Assembly: GCA_937907525.1 (NCBI GenBank) | Contig: CALCIB010000367.1 | Span: 1-15,974, forward strand | Length of the DNA: 15,974 bases | DNA from: an uncultured Planctomycetales bacterium | GTDB taxonomy: Bacteria; Planctomycetota; Planctomycetia; Isosphaerales; Isosphaeraceae | Reading direction: 5' to 3' | Part shown: piece by piece, positions 1 through 6,800 of the stretch | How positions within the stretch are numbered: the stretch's first letter is position 1 | Layout of the letters: every line of letters starts with the position of its first letter | Translations under genes and position numbers: made by a program | Notes under the pieces: generated by a model | What the model was told of the DNA's origin: nothing | What the model saw: the letters and a program-made list of their open reading frames with translations, nothing else | Databases searched by the model: none

Positions 1-2
1 CT

Positions 3-50
3 CCCCCTCATCCGGCCCTTCGGGCCACCTTCCCCCGCGAGGGGGGAAGG
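3..50 (+). repeat. Palindromic intergenic repeat, copy A
   Basis: This 48-bp unit opens with CCCCCTCATCC and contains two hairpins. The first has arms GGCCC and GGGCC around TTC. The second (28-50) has 9-bp arms CCTTCCCCC and GGGGGAAGG around a 5-nt loop. An exactly identical unit lies at 194-241, an inverted variant at 64-116, and relatives at the right edge of the window. The form resembles REP/BIME-type elements. It sits downstream of the minus-strand operon that ends at 327, so it could act as a transcript end or mRNA stabiliser; that role is inference. Confidence 0.8.
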
Positions 51-63
51 GCGTTGATCCGAC

Positions 64-116
64 GTCTTCCCCCCTCGCGGGGGAAGACAGACCGCGCAGC
101 GGTCAGATGAGGGGGG
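64..116 (-). repeat. Palindromic intergenic repeat, inverted variant A'
   Basis: This is an inverted copy of the same unit. The long hairpin (64-88) has 10-bp arms GTCTTCCCCC and GGGGGAAGAC. The small hairpin has a different sequence (90-104, arms GACCGC and GCGGTC around GCA) in place of the GGCCC/GGGCC stem of copy A, yet it still pairs perfectly. The element ends in GATGAGGGGGG, the complement of the CCCCCTCATC opening. With copy A it forms a head-to-head pair separated by 13 bp. Confidence 0.75.
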
Positions 117-193
117 CGACGCGCCAGACGACCGTCGCGATTCGCGGAAGCCCGTCCGGGAAGCCCTGGACGTCGACGGCGCTTTTGCTCGTC

Positions 194-241
194 CCCCCTC
201 ATCCGGCCCTTCGGGCCACCTTCCCCCGCGAGGGGGGAAGG
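194..241 (+). repeat. Palindromic intergenic repeat, copy B
   Basis: All 48 bases match copy A at 3-50, 191 bp to the left, including both hairpins (long hairpin at 219-241). Perfect identity between neighbouring copies suggests recent duplication or ongoing homogenisation. The remainder of the 326-bp gene-free stretch (117-193 and 242-326) holds nothing I could recognise. Confidence 0.8.
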
Positions 242-326
242 TCGTTATGCTCGCCTCCCGTCATCCGGAGCGACGGCCTTCACCATACTCGGCCGACGGT
301 CTTCGGGCAAGGTTGCCCATCCTTCC

Positions 327-824
327 TCATCGCAGGGGATGCAGCCCTTCCGCCGCGCGACGCGCGTTGACCTGGAGTAGCGCCCGAGGCTCGGCGGCGA
401 GCAGCTTGACCAGTTGCGTCGCGGTGCAGCCGAGTCGGGCGGCGGTCGTCTTCACGTCGTCGCCGCACGCCGACAGGGCGTCGAGCGCCTCGGCCAAAAG
501 CGCGGGAAAGTCGTCGTGTTCGGGGCTGACCACGATCCGACCGCCCCGAAGCCGCGACGTCCACGACGCGCTGGGCGACTCGCCGAACGGCTCGCGGACC
601 TCAAGCGCCAGTTTCAGGCGGAGTCGGAAGAGGGCGATCCGGCGGTTCTCGCCCTGATGGCGGCGCTCGGCGGCCTCGGCGGCGATCCCGGTGGGGCGGT
701 GGGTCAGGATCACCGCCGTCTCCACCTTGTTGCGGTTCTGACCGCCGGGGCCCGACCGCCTTGTCGTCCGGAACTCGCACTCCGCGGCCAGGCGGTCGGG
801 ATCGAGCGCCGCGGGGTGGGTCAC
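327..824 (-). CDS. Peptide-chain-release-factor-like protein (GGQ domain)
   Basis: The 165-aa protein carries the class-I release factor catalytic loop GPGGQNRNK, with GGQ at residues 27-29. This is the motif that triggers peptidyl-tRNA hydrolysis in RF1, RF2 and ArfB/YaeJ. It lacks the codon-recognition domain of RF1/RF2. After about residue 100 it does not show the Lys/Arg-rich tail by which ArfB enters the empty mRNA channel. Instead it has a small helical segment (about 106-165) with a helix-turn-helix-like TAARLGCTATQLVKLL stretch. Such proteins are common in planctomycetes as 'release factor-like', with unproven substrate; ribosome rescue is the likely role. The start is GTG, overlapping the TGA of the kinase gene by 4 bp (GTGA), which fixes the start and makes this the last gene of the sugar operon. 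Confidence 0.85.
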   Translation of the reverse strand: MTHPAALDPDRLAAECEFRTTRRSGPGGQNRNKVETAVILTHRPTGIAAEAAERRHQGENRRIALFRLRLKLALEVREPFGESPSASWTSRLRGGRIVVSPEHDDFPALLAEALDALSACGDDVKTTAARLGCTATQLVKLLAAEPRALLQVNARRAAEGLHPLR

Positions 825-1849
825 GACGGCCGCCCCCGGAGCAGTTCGGCCAGGTCGTCGACGGTGGCGACGCCCGTCGTGCCGACCTGATGGACGACCA
901 CCGACGACGCGACGGCGGCCAGTTCGACGGCCTCCCGGAGCGTCGCCCCCGCCGCCAGCGCCGCGGCCAGGTTGGCCGTGACCGAGTCGCCCGCGCCCAC
1001 GACGTCGATGGGCCCTCGAACCGGCAGCGCGGCGACGTGGACCGTCTCCCCGGTCGGCCCGGCCGCGACGATCCCGCGCTCCGCCATGGTCACGAAGACC
1101 GGGCGGCCCGATCCGCGGGCCAACTCGGCGGCGGCGCGGCGCGCGTCGTCGACCGACTCGGCCGGCGGCCGGTCGAGCATCGCGCCCAGTTCGTCGGCGT
1201 TCATCTTCAGGCCCACCGCCGGCCAGCCCTTGAGCCCCCGGCGCGAATCGGCCAGGAAGATCACGTCGGGACGTTCGTCGGTGATCTCGTCGAGCGCCTC
1301 CAGCAGCCCGCGGGTGACGACGCCGGTTTCGGCGCGATCCACCTGCTCCAGCACCACGACGGCGTGACAGCGCTCGGCGACGGCGCGCAGGCTCTCGATC
1401 AGCCGGGTCTCCAGGTGCTTCGGGGTGGAATCCCAGTTCTTGGAGTCGAGCCGGTTGAGTTCCACCGGCGGCTGACCGGGGCGGACGATCAAGGGCTTGC
1501 AGTAGGTGAACGTCCGGCGGTCGTGGGCGACGTGGAGGTGTTCGGTGGAGACCGCGGCGTGGGCTTCCAACCCGCGTTGCAGTTCGTAGCCCTCGCCGTC
1601 GTCGCCGCGGAAGCCAACGACCTCCACTCGCCCCAACCCCAGGGCGACCAGGTTGTTGAGGACCGTCCCGGCCCCTCCCGGCTGGGCGCGGACGCGGACG
1701 ACGTTGTGGACCGGCAGCCCCGTCTCGATCGACGTCTCGGCCCGCGCGGGGTCGATCTCCAGGTAGCGGTCGAGGCAGAAGTCGCCGACGACCGCCACCC
1801 GAAGCCCCTTGTACCGCGAGACGATCTCCGCGAAGCGTTCCGGCGTCAT
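821..1849 (-). CDS. PfkB-family sugar kinase, HldE/RfaE kinase-domain-like
   Basis: The 342-aa ribokinase/PfkB-fold kinase resembles the N-terminal kinase domain of HldE (D-glycero-D-manno-heptose-7-phosphate 1-kinase). Visible marks are VVGDFCLDRYL near residue 20, where HldE-type kinases read VxGDxxLDxY; the PGGAGTVLNNL substrate loop (57-67); and the DVVGAGDSV signature (282-290), with GAGD at 285-288 and D288 as the expected catalytic base. It ends shortly after the kinase fold, so the cytidylyl/adenylyltransferase half of bifunctional HldE is absent. The ATG at 1849 was chosen because it forms an ATGA overlap with the upstream gene; the frame stays open a further 16 codons upstream. Phosphorylation of a heptose phosphate is inferred from the SIS and HAD neighbours; another sugar is possible. 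Confidence 0.85.
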   Translation of the reverse strand: MTPERFAEIVSRYKGLRVAVVGDFCLDRYLEIDPARAETSIETGLPVHNVVRVRAQPGGAGTVLNNLVALGLGRVEVVGFRGDDGEGYELQRGLEAHAAVSTEHLHVAHDRRTFTYCKPLIVRPGQPPVELNRLDSKNWDSTPKHLETRLIESLRAVAERCHAVVVLEQVDRAETGVVTRGLLEALDEITDERPDVIFLADSRRGLKGWPAVGLKMNADELGAMLDRPPAESVDDARRAAAELARGSGRPVFVTMAERGIVAAGPTGETVHVAALPVRGPIDVVGAGDSVTANLAAALAAGATLREAVELAAVASSVVVHQVGTTGVATVDDLAELLRGRPS

Positions 1850-2949
1850 GCGACCACCAGGCGGTAAAGGTTGTGGAGGAACGCGGCGTTGTCGCACTGA
1901 AGGTAGCGCATCGTCCCTCCCATCCGGGCGTAGCTCTTGCAGAATCGCAGGTAGTACGCCGGGCTGGTCTTGGGAGGCTCGCCGGTGGACCAGTCCCAGC
2001 CGCCGCCGTCCTGGACGTCGACGACGTAAATCGAGTGGTCGGCGACGATCGGCCGGTCGTCCTGAAGACGAAGGTTGTTGACGCAGCTCAGGCTCTTCTC
2101 GAAGACCTGCGGCCCCATGATCGCCGAGCCGACCGACAGGACGACGCCGCCGTCGAGCGTCTCCACCGCGCCGCCGAAGAGGTGGAAGTCGTGTTCCGCC
2201 GCCCTGCCGATGACCGCGCCGTTGAAGATCGGGTGGTTGGCGATGATGTCGTAGCCGATTCCAGGATGGATCGTCGTCGGCGTGTTATTCTGAAACGCTT
2301 GCGCCAGGATTGACGCATGTTTCCAGCGGTGTTCGACGGCGACCCGTCCCGTGGGAAGGTCGTGGGCGAGGATGGCGCGGAGGGCGTCGGCGCGGGCGGG
2401 GGCGAGGGGGTGGCGGGGCTCGCCGCGGAGGGCTTCCTCAAGCTCGGCGACGCTCGGCAACTCCACGCCGTCCTCGGCGATCATCCGGCCCAGGCCCGCG
2501 CCGTAGCCCTCGCCATGGAGGCCCGCGGCGATCAGCGCCAGGTGGATGTAACGACCGGTTTCGTCCCAGGAGCCGAAGGTGCCGGTCGGGACGTTCTCGC
2601 GGACGCTCTCGGTGGAGCGGCCCAGCCAGGCGTATTCCCAGTCGTGGATCGTGCCGGCGCCGTTGGTCGCCAGGTGGGTGATCCAGCCGTCGCGGGTCAT
2701 CCGCCCTAGGATCGTCGCGGCCCCGTTGCGCAACAGGTGCGCGCCGTAGATCAGCATCACGCCCGCGCCGGTTTCGCGGGCGCGTCGGATCCTCGCGGCG
2801 CACTCGACGACGTGGGCGGCGACGGCGTCCGGGACGGGTTTGGGGGGTACGTCGGGGTCCAGCAGGACGCCGTCGGCGGTCGTCAGGCTGCGGCGGTCGG
2901 CCAGCGGAAAGACCTTGAGCCGGGAGAGGTCGAGGGGTCGGGCGTTCAT
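1846..2949 (-). CDS. Conserved protein of unknown function in sugar-kinase operon
   Basis: This 367-aa soluble protein has no signal peptide or membrane span. I cannot assign a characterised family with confidence. Visible features are a glycine-rich segment GAGVMLIYGAHLLRNGAAT (61-79), the block ATNGAGTIHDWEYAWLG (94-110), HPGIGYDIIANHPIFNGA (228-245), and SVGSAIMGPQVFEKSLSC (272-289). The ITHLATNGAGTIHDWE stretch recalls the NAD-binding segment of deoxyhypusine-synthase-like proteins, but only weakly. It is locked between the HAD phosphatase and the PfkB kinase by 4-bp overlaps (ATGA) on both sides, so it very probably acts in the same sugar pathway. It could be an NAD-dependent modifying enzyme such as an epimerase or dehydrogenase; that is inference. 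Confidence 0.7.
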   Translation of the reverse strand: MNARPLDLSRLKVFPLADRRSLTTADGVLLDPDVPPKPVPDAVAAHVVECAARIRRARETGAGVMLIYGAHLLRNGAATILGRMTRDGWITHLATNGAGTIHDWEYAWLGRSTESVRENVPTGTFGSWDETGRYIHLALIAAGLHGEGYGAGLGRMIAEDGVELPSVAELEEALRGEPRHPLAPARADALRAILAHDLPTGRVAVEHRWKHASILAQAFQNNTPTTIHPGIGYDIIANHPIFNGAVIGRAAEHDFHLFGGAVETLDGGVVLSVGSAIMGPQVFEKSLSCVNNLRLQDDRPIVADHSIYVVDVQDGGGWDWSTGEPPKTSPAYYLRFCKSYARMGGTMRYLQCDNAAFLHNLYRLVVA

Positions 2950-3788
2950 GAGCCGAGGATCAACTCCAGCAGCGGGGCCGCGTCGCGGTAGTCGGGGATG
3001 ACGACGTCGGCGCCGACGCCGGTGAGTCGTTCGCGCTTCCAGGGGTCCATCCGGCCGGAGCCGTTGGCCGCCTCGTCGCTGGCGACGGCCACCGCCAGGC
3101 CGCCGGCCTCCTTGGCGTTCTGGATCTCGACGTAGCCGTCGCCGAAGGCCAGCAGTTCCGCGCCGCGGACGTCGTTCTCGCGGAGGATCCGCTCGATCAC
3201 CATCTTCTTCGAGAACGTCTTGTAATCGTCCTGCGCCCCGTGGACGTGGGGCCCGAAGTAGCGGGCGACGTCCAGCATCTCGGCCTCGCGACGCACGAAC
3301 GGCTCGTCGGTGCCGCTGGCCAGGTAGAGCGTCAGGCCCCGGCGGGTCAGGTCCTCCAGCAACTCCCGAGCGCCGTGGACCAGCAGGTCGTCGGGCTTGA
3401 TGGAGCCGTCGCGGAGGCCGTCGAGGCGGTGGATGATCCGGTCGTCGAGCCTCTTGAGGTACTCGTGCTTGTACCAGAGCGGTTCGTGGGGACGTCCGCC
3501 GCGCTCTCGGATCCGCTCGACCAGCTGGATCATCTGATAGATGGTCTGCTTGCCGTTTAAGCGCATGATGTCTTCATACGCCAATTTGGCGCGGTCCTCG
3601 TCGGTCTCGCCCGGCAGGGGGGGGAGCGTCTCGACGAACATCGGGACCATGACCTCGGGCCAGCCCTGGCGGACCAGCGAGAGGGTGCCGTCGAAGTCGA
3701 ACAGCACCCGGCTGATCCCCGGGCGGGGGGCGAACGACGGCAACAGGACGACCTCGCCCTGGAAGGTCGGGGGGTTCGGGGGGGTCAC
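2946..3788 (-). CDS. HAD-superfamily hydrolase (probable sugar phosphatase)
   Basis: The 280-aa protein has all four HAD motifs: DFDGTL (nucleophile D31, acid/base D33), LASGT (S158), a Lys in SKKMVIERIL (K194 or K195), and FGDGYVEIQNAKEAGG (D217, E221). An alpha-helical C1-type cap spans about 45-150. It belongs to the beta-phosphoglucomutase-like branch and not to the GmhB type, which begins DRDG. The likely step is dephosphorylation of a sugar bisphosphate made by the adjacent kinase, by analogy with the GmhA-HldE-GmhB route. The GTG at 3788 was chosen because it overlaps the SIS gene stop as GTGA; the frame is open far upstream but runs antisense to nothing useful and through the SIS gene. 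Its own stop overlaps the next gene as ATGA. Confidence 0.85.
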   Translation of the reverse strand: MTPPNPPTFQGEVVLLPSFAPRPGISRVLFDFDGTLSLVRQGWPEVMVPMFVETLPPLPGETDEDRAKLAYEDIMRLNGKQTIYQMIQLVERIRERGGRPHEPLWYKHEYLKRLDDRIIHRLDGLRDGSIKPDDLLVHGARELLEDLTRRGLTLYLASGTDEPFVRREAEMLDVARYFGPHVHGAQDDYKTFSKKMVIERILRENDVRGAELLAFGDGYVEIQNAKEAGGLAVAVASDEAANGSGRMDPWKRERLTGVGADVVIPDYRDAAPLLELILGS

Positions 3789-4354
3789 GCCGGCTCCTCG
3801 GTCTGTTCCATGAATGCGTAGCAGATCATGTGATAGAGCGTCATCTGGACGTCCTCGACGCGGCCGTAGTGCGAATCGGCCACGACGATCGCCTGTTCCG
3901 CGAGCGCCGCCAGGCCGCCCCGCTTGGCGCCGACGAAGGCGATGGTCCGCAGGTCGTTCCCGCGGGCCCACTCCATCGCCCGGACCAGGTTGGGCGAGTC
4001 GCCGCTGACGCTGGAGGCGATCAGGACGTCGCCGGGAAGCGCGTGGTTTTGCAACGGTCGCAGGAACACGTCGTCGAACGAGTAATCGTTGCCGATGGCC
4101 GTCAGCCAGGCGACGTTGTCGGCCAGGGTCATGACCTTGAACCGCCTGCCGACGGCGTCGCTGGCGCCCTTGCCCAGATCGGTGGCGAAGTGGCTGGCGC
4201 TGGCGGCGTTGCCGCCGTTGCCGATCGCGAAGATCCGCCGATCCTCCTCCCACGCCCGCCTCACGGTCGCGATCGCGCGTTCGACGGCCTCCAGCGGGAC
4301 CGACTCCAGCGCCCTTTTTTGGGCCTCGACGTACCGGGACAGCCATGACCGCAT
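3785..4354 (-). CDS. SIS-domain sugar isomerase, phosphoheptose isomerase (GmhA)-like
   Basis: The 189-aa protein fits the GmhA/DiaA group of SIS proteins: IGNGGNAASASHFATDLG (44-61), LTAIGNDYSFDDVFLRP (84-100), SSVSGDSPNLV (114-124) and RVEDVQMTLYH (165-175). GmhA converts sedoheptulose 7-phosphate to D-glycero-D-manno-heptose 7-phosphate using a metal site of His, Glu, Gln and His. Aligned by spacing, the counterparts here appear to be H55, D59, E167 and H175, so two ligand or catalytic positions differ (Glu to Asp, Gln to Glu). This may mark a divergent subgroup or a changed substrate. It is the first gene of the five-gene operon. The start ATG has only a weak GCGAGG upstream. Confidence 0.85.
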   Translation of the reverse strand: MRSWLSRYVEAQKRALESVPLEAVERAIATVRRAWEEDRRIFAIGNGGNAASASHFATDLGKGASDAVGRRFKVMTLADNVAWLTAIGNDYSFDDVFLRPLQNHALPGDVLIASSVSGDSPNLVRAMEWARGNDLRTIAFVGAKRGGLAALAEQAIVVADSHYGRVEDVQMTLYHMICYAFMEQTEEPA

Positions 4355-4425
4355 CGCGGGGCCTCGCTTGCTCGCGCCTTCCGAACCGGGAGAGTGTACG
4401 GACCCCAAGATGATAGCCCCCGCCC

Positions 4426-4441
4426 GGCTCTCTCGCGAGCC
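4426..4441. other. Small hairpin between Uma2 gene and SIS operon
   Basis: The inverted repeat GGCTC/GAGCC surrounds a 6-nt centre in the 95-bp gap between the last Uma2 gene and the SIS gene. It is not followed by a T-run on the minus strand, so it is at best a weak terminator. No convincing -35/-10 pair was found in the gap. Confidence 0.25.
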
Positions 4442-4449
4442 CCCCGCGG

Positions 4450-5049
4450 TCAGGGCAGGACCGTCGCGGCGTCGATCCGCCCCCAGACCGTTCCATCGAC
4501 CGTCAATTCCCAGGAATCGCCCTCGCCAACGACCAGGGCCGTCGCGTACGCGCCGTCCCCGGGATCGGCGAAGACCTCGATCCGACGATCGACGAGATTC
4601 ACGATCCAGTAGTTCGGGATCGCGGCCGCGGCGTACAGGTCGCGCTTCAGGCCGCGATCGACGGCCAGGCTGGTCTCGGCGATCTCGACGGCGAGGACGA
4701 CGTCGCCGGGGCCGGGGTGACGCGCCAGGTAGTCGCGGACGTCGCCGCGAGCCACGGAAAGGTCGGGCTCGGGCATGCTGTACTCGGGGATCCGCACTGG
4801 ACCCTCGACGCGGACGATGAAGCCGGCGGGGGCGATCCGCTCGATCGCGCGACGGCAGAGCAGGCAGCAAGCCTCGTGATACGTCCCCTTGGTCATTTTG
4901 CGCGTCAAGACCCCGTGAAGGAGTTCGATCCGATCGTCCTCGCCCAGCTCGCCGAGCGAGGCCATGCGTTCGTAACGGTCGATCGGGATCCGAAAGACCT
5001 GTTCACGGATCGGTAGCGGCAACGTCGTCGAGTCTCGCGCGGCGATCAT
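4450..5049 (-). CDS. Uma2 family nuclease-fold protein, paralog 1
   Basis: The 199-aa protein is of the Uma2 family (PF05685), which has a PD-(D/E)XK restriction-endonuclease-like fold but no established substrate. Visible are ELLHGVLTRKM, MPEPDLSV (conserved Asp), VEIAETSLAVDRGLKRDLYA (Glu and the Lys-rich helix) and IPNYWIVNLVDRRIEVF. In this copy EIAET replaces the EVADS of its two neighbours, a small change around the putative active site. Its ATG follows GGGGAGGAAA at a good distance, although the frame is open far upstream. The gene lies 14 bp after paralog 2 and is the last of the three. Confidence 0.85.
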   Translation of the reverse strand: MIAARDSTTLPLPIREQVFRIPIDRYERMASLGELGEDDRIELLHGVLTRKMTKGTYHEACCLLCRRAIERIAPAGFIVRVEGPVRIPEYSMPEPDLSVARGDVRDYLARHPGPGDVVLAVEIAETSLAVDRGLKRDLYAAAAIPNYWIVNLVDRRIEVFADPGDGAYATALVVGEGDSWELTVDGTVWGRIDAATVLP

Positions 5050-5063
5050 GGCGTTTCCTCCCC

Positions 5064-5663
5064 TCACGGCAGGACGGCGGCGACCTCGACCCGCCCCCAG
5101 ACCGTCCCGTCGACCGTCAACTCCACCGATCCGCCCTCGGTCGAGACCGACGTCGTCGCATACGCGCCGTCCTTGGGATCGGCGAAGACCTCGATACGGC
5201 GATCGACCAGGTTCACGACCCAGTAGTTCGGGATCCCGGCCCGCGCGTAAACGTCGCGCTTCAGGCCGCGGTCGCGGGCGAGGCTCGAATCGGCCACCTC
5301 CACGATCAGGACCACCTCCGATGGCCCGGGGTGTCGCTTCGTAAAATCGCCTTGCGCCCCGCGGATGATCGCGATGTCGGGCTCCGGCACGCTCGACGGC
5401 GGCAGTCGGATCGGATCCTCCTTGAAGACCAGGAAGCCGGCCGGAACCAAAGCGGCCAACGCCTCGAAGCACAGCCTGCAACAGGCGGCATGAATAGGGT
5501 ACCTGGTCATCTTCTTGACGAGCACTCCATCCAAGAGTTCGATCGGCGCGTCCTCGTCGATGCCGCCGCTGGCCGCCAGGCGTTCGTACTCTTCGATATC
5601 GAGCCGGTAGACGTCTCCGATCGTCAGCCCCGCGGGCGGTGACGGATGAATCATCGTGGACAT
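5064..5663 (-). CDS. Uma2 family nuclease-fold protein, paralog 2
   Basis: This 199-aa Uma2 protein is the middle one of three tandem paralogs. The motifs are IELLDGVLVKKM, VPEPDIAIIRG, VEVADSSLARDRGLKRDVYA and GIPNYWVVNLVDRRIEVFADP. The C-terminal 60 or so residues (VNLVDRR onward to EVAAVLP) are nearly the same as in paralog 3, while the N-terminal 25 residues differ completely. A near-perfect Shine-Dalgarno AAAGGAGG lies 6 nt before the ATG, which fixes the start. It is separated from paralog 3 by 18 bp, implying one transcript. Confidence 0.87.
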   Translation of the reverse strand: MSTMIHPSPPAGLTIGDVYRLDIEEYERLAASGGIDEDAPIELLDGVLVKKMTRYPIHAACCRLCFEALAALVPAGFLVFKEDPIRLPPSSVPEPDIAIIRGAQGDFTKRHPGPSEVVLIVEVADSSLARDRGLKRDVYARAGIPNYWVVNLVDRRIEVFADPKDGAYATTSVSTEGGSVELTVDGTVWGRVEVAAVLP

Positions 5664-5681
5664 GCAGGTCCTCCTTTCCCG

Positions 5682-6281
5682 TCACGGCAGGACCGCCGCG
5701 ACCTCGATGCGACCCCAAACCGCGCCGTCGACCGTCAACTCCACCGATCCGCCCTCTTCCACGACCACGGCCGTCGCATACGCGCCGTCCCTTGGATCGG
5801 CGAAGACTTCCACGCGACGATCGACGAGGTTCACGATCCAGTAGACCGGCACGCCGCCCCGCGCGTACGGATCGCGCTTCACGCCGCGGTCGCGGGCGAG
5901 GCTTGAATCGGCCACCTCCACGCACAACGGGACGTCGGCCGGGACCGGATACCGCGCGGCGTACTCGCGAAGATTCCCCCGAAGCATGATCAAATCAGGC
6001 TCGGGCATGTCCCATGGCGCGATTCGAACGGGACCTCCGTCGCGAATCCAAAACCCCGGACGCAGCCGCCGATCCAACTCGTCGCGGCAAAGCTCGCGAC
6101 CGACGACGTGGGGAGGGGTCTGGGCCGCCTTCCGGACGATCACCCCGTTGAGCAACTCGACACGCTCGTCCTCGTCGATCAAGCCGGACTCGAACATCCC
6201 GAGATACTGGTCCACCGTGATTCGGGAGACCTCCCTCGGCGGCGACCGCCGTTCGACAACCTCAAAACTCGCGGTCGACAT
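5682..6281 (-). CDS. Uma2 family nuclease-fold protein, paralog 3
   Basis: This 199-aa Uma2 protein is the first of the tandem set. The motifs are VELLNGVIVRKA, MPEPDLIMLRG, VEVADSSLARDRGVKRDPYA and GVPVYWIVNLVDRRVEVFADP. A GTG (6284) directly precedes the ATG (6281). GAGGAGGT at 6288-6295 sits 6 nt from the ATG but only 3 nt from the GTG, so the ATG is chosen; this also gives exactly the length of both siblings. No promoter could be recognised with confidence in the 519-bp gap upstream. Confidence 0.85.
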   Translation of the reverse strand: MSTASFEVVERRSPPREVSRITVDQYLGMFESGLIDEDERVELLNGVIVRKAAQTPPHVVGRELCRDELDRRLRPGFWIRDGGPVRIAPWDMPEPDLIMLRGNLREYAARYPVPADVPLCVEVADSSLARDRGVKRDPYARGGVPVYWIVNLVDRRVEVFADPRDGAYATAVVVEEGGSVELTVDGAVWGRIEVAAVLP

Positions 6282-6800
6282 CACGCCACCTCCTCGCGAC
6301 GACGCGGTTGATTCGCCCCTCCTCCATCATCGCACGTCGCGCCGGTTCTTCCAGACTCGCCGTCGTGATTCGACGGATCGCCGGGTCGCACGCGCGCATT
6401 CGAAAAATCGGTCCTAAACCGATCGGGTTTCGTCCGAACCTTGTCGCGTCTCGGCGAATGTGTGGCAACGGCTTAAGAAGGGGGAAATCCACGGGCCTTT
6501 GGAGGGGGACGGTTGAGGCGAGACGTCGAGGCGGGGAACGCGGGACGGGGGGCCATCGCGGGCGGAAGCGGCGCGACGGCCCCCTCGCGCGCGGTCCTTG
6601 GCGATCCGGGCGTCACGTCGCCGGCTCGCCGCGCGCCCGTCCGGGCGATCGTCGCCGCCGATCGCGCCGTCCCGACCTCCGACGTGGAAATCGTGAATCG
6701 ACTTCGACGAACGGACCCAATCGTGGCGAGCGCAACTCGTAATCAGTACGAAATTTGCGTCATGACGGCCCAAATCGACCGCCGCGAACGAAGCCGATTT
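6282..6800. other. 519-bp gap without a convincing gene
   Basis: This stretch lies between the lipoprotein-like gene and the Uma2 set, both on the minus strand. Open frames exist on both strands but their translations are Arg-rich and low in complexity, as expected by chance at this GC. It contains an 8-bp palindrome CCGATCGG inside an AAACC...GGTTT repeat near 6416-6431, and a locally AT-richer segment around 6735-6800. A loose inverted repeat AAATCG/CGATTT (6772-6777 and 6795-6800) follows the lipoprotein stop and might serve as a weak terminator. Promoters for the Uma2 genes probably lie here but are not resolvable by eye. Confidence 0.5.

Noticed and set aside
1..326. Palindromic repeats as a CRISPR array or insertion-sequence ends
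   Set aside because: Spacing is irregular, units are in both orientations, there are no unique spacers of constant length and no transposase frame. They fit a REP-like element better.
3769..3784. G6 and G7 runs just inside the HAD gene start
   Set aside because: Runs of this length are expected in this GC-rich sequence and encode ordinary Pro codons. They are not comparable with the 19-base run at 12073.
4314..4319. A6 run in the SIS gene as a frameshift site
   Set aside because: The codon phase (CAA AAA AGG) does not form the slippery X XXY YYZ arrangement, and both flanking reading frames make sense without a shift.
6308..6773. Small open frames on both strands in the gap before the Uma2 genes
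   Set aside because: Arg-rich translations without ribosome sites or recognisable motifs, mutually overlapping on opposite strands. No basis to call either a gene.
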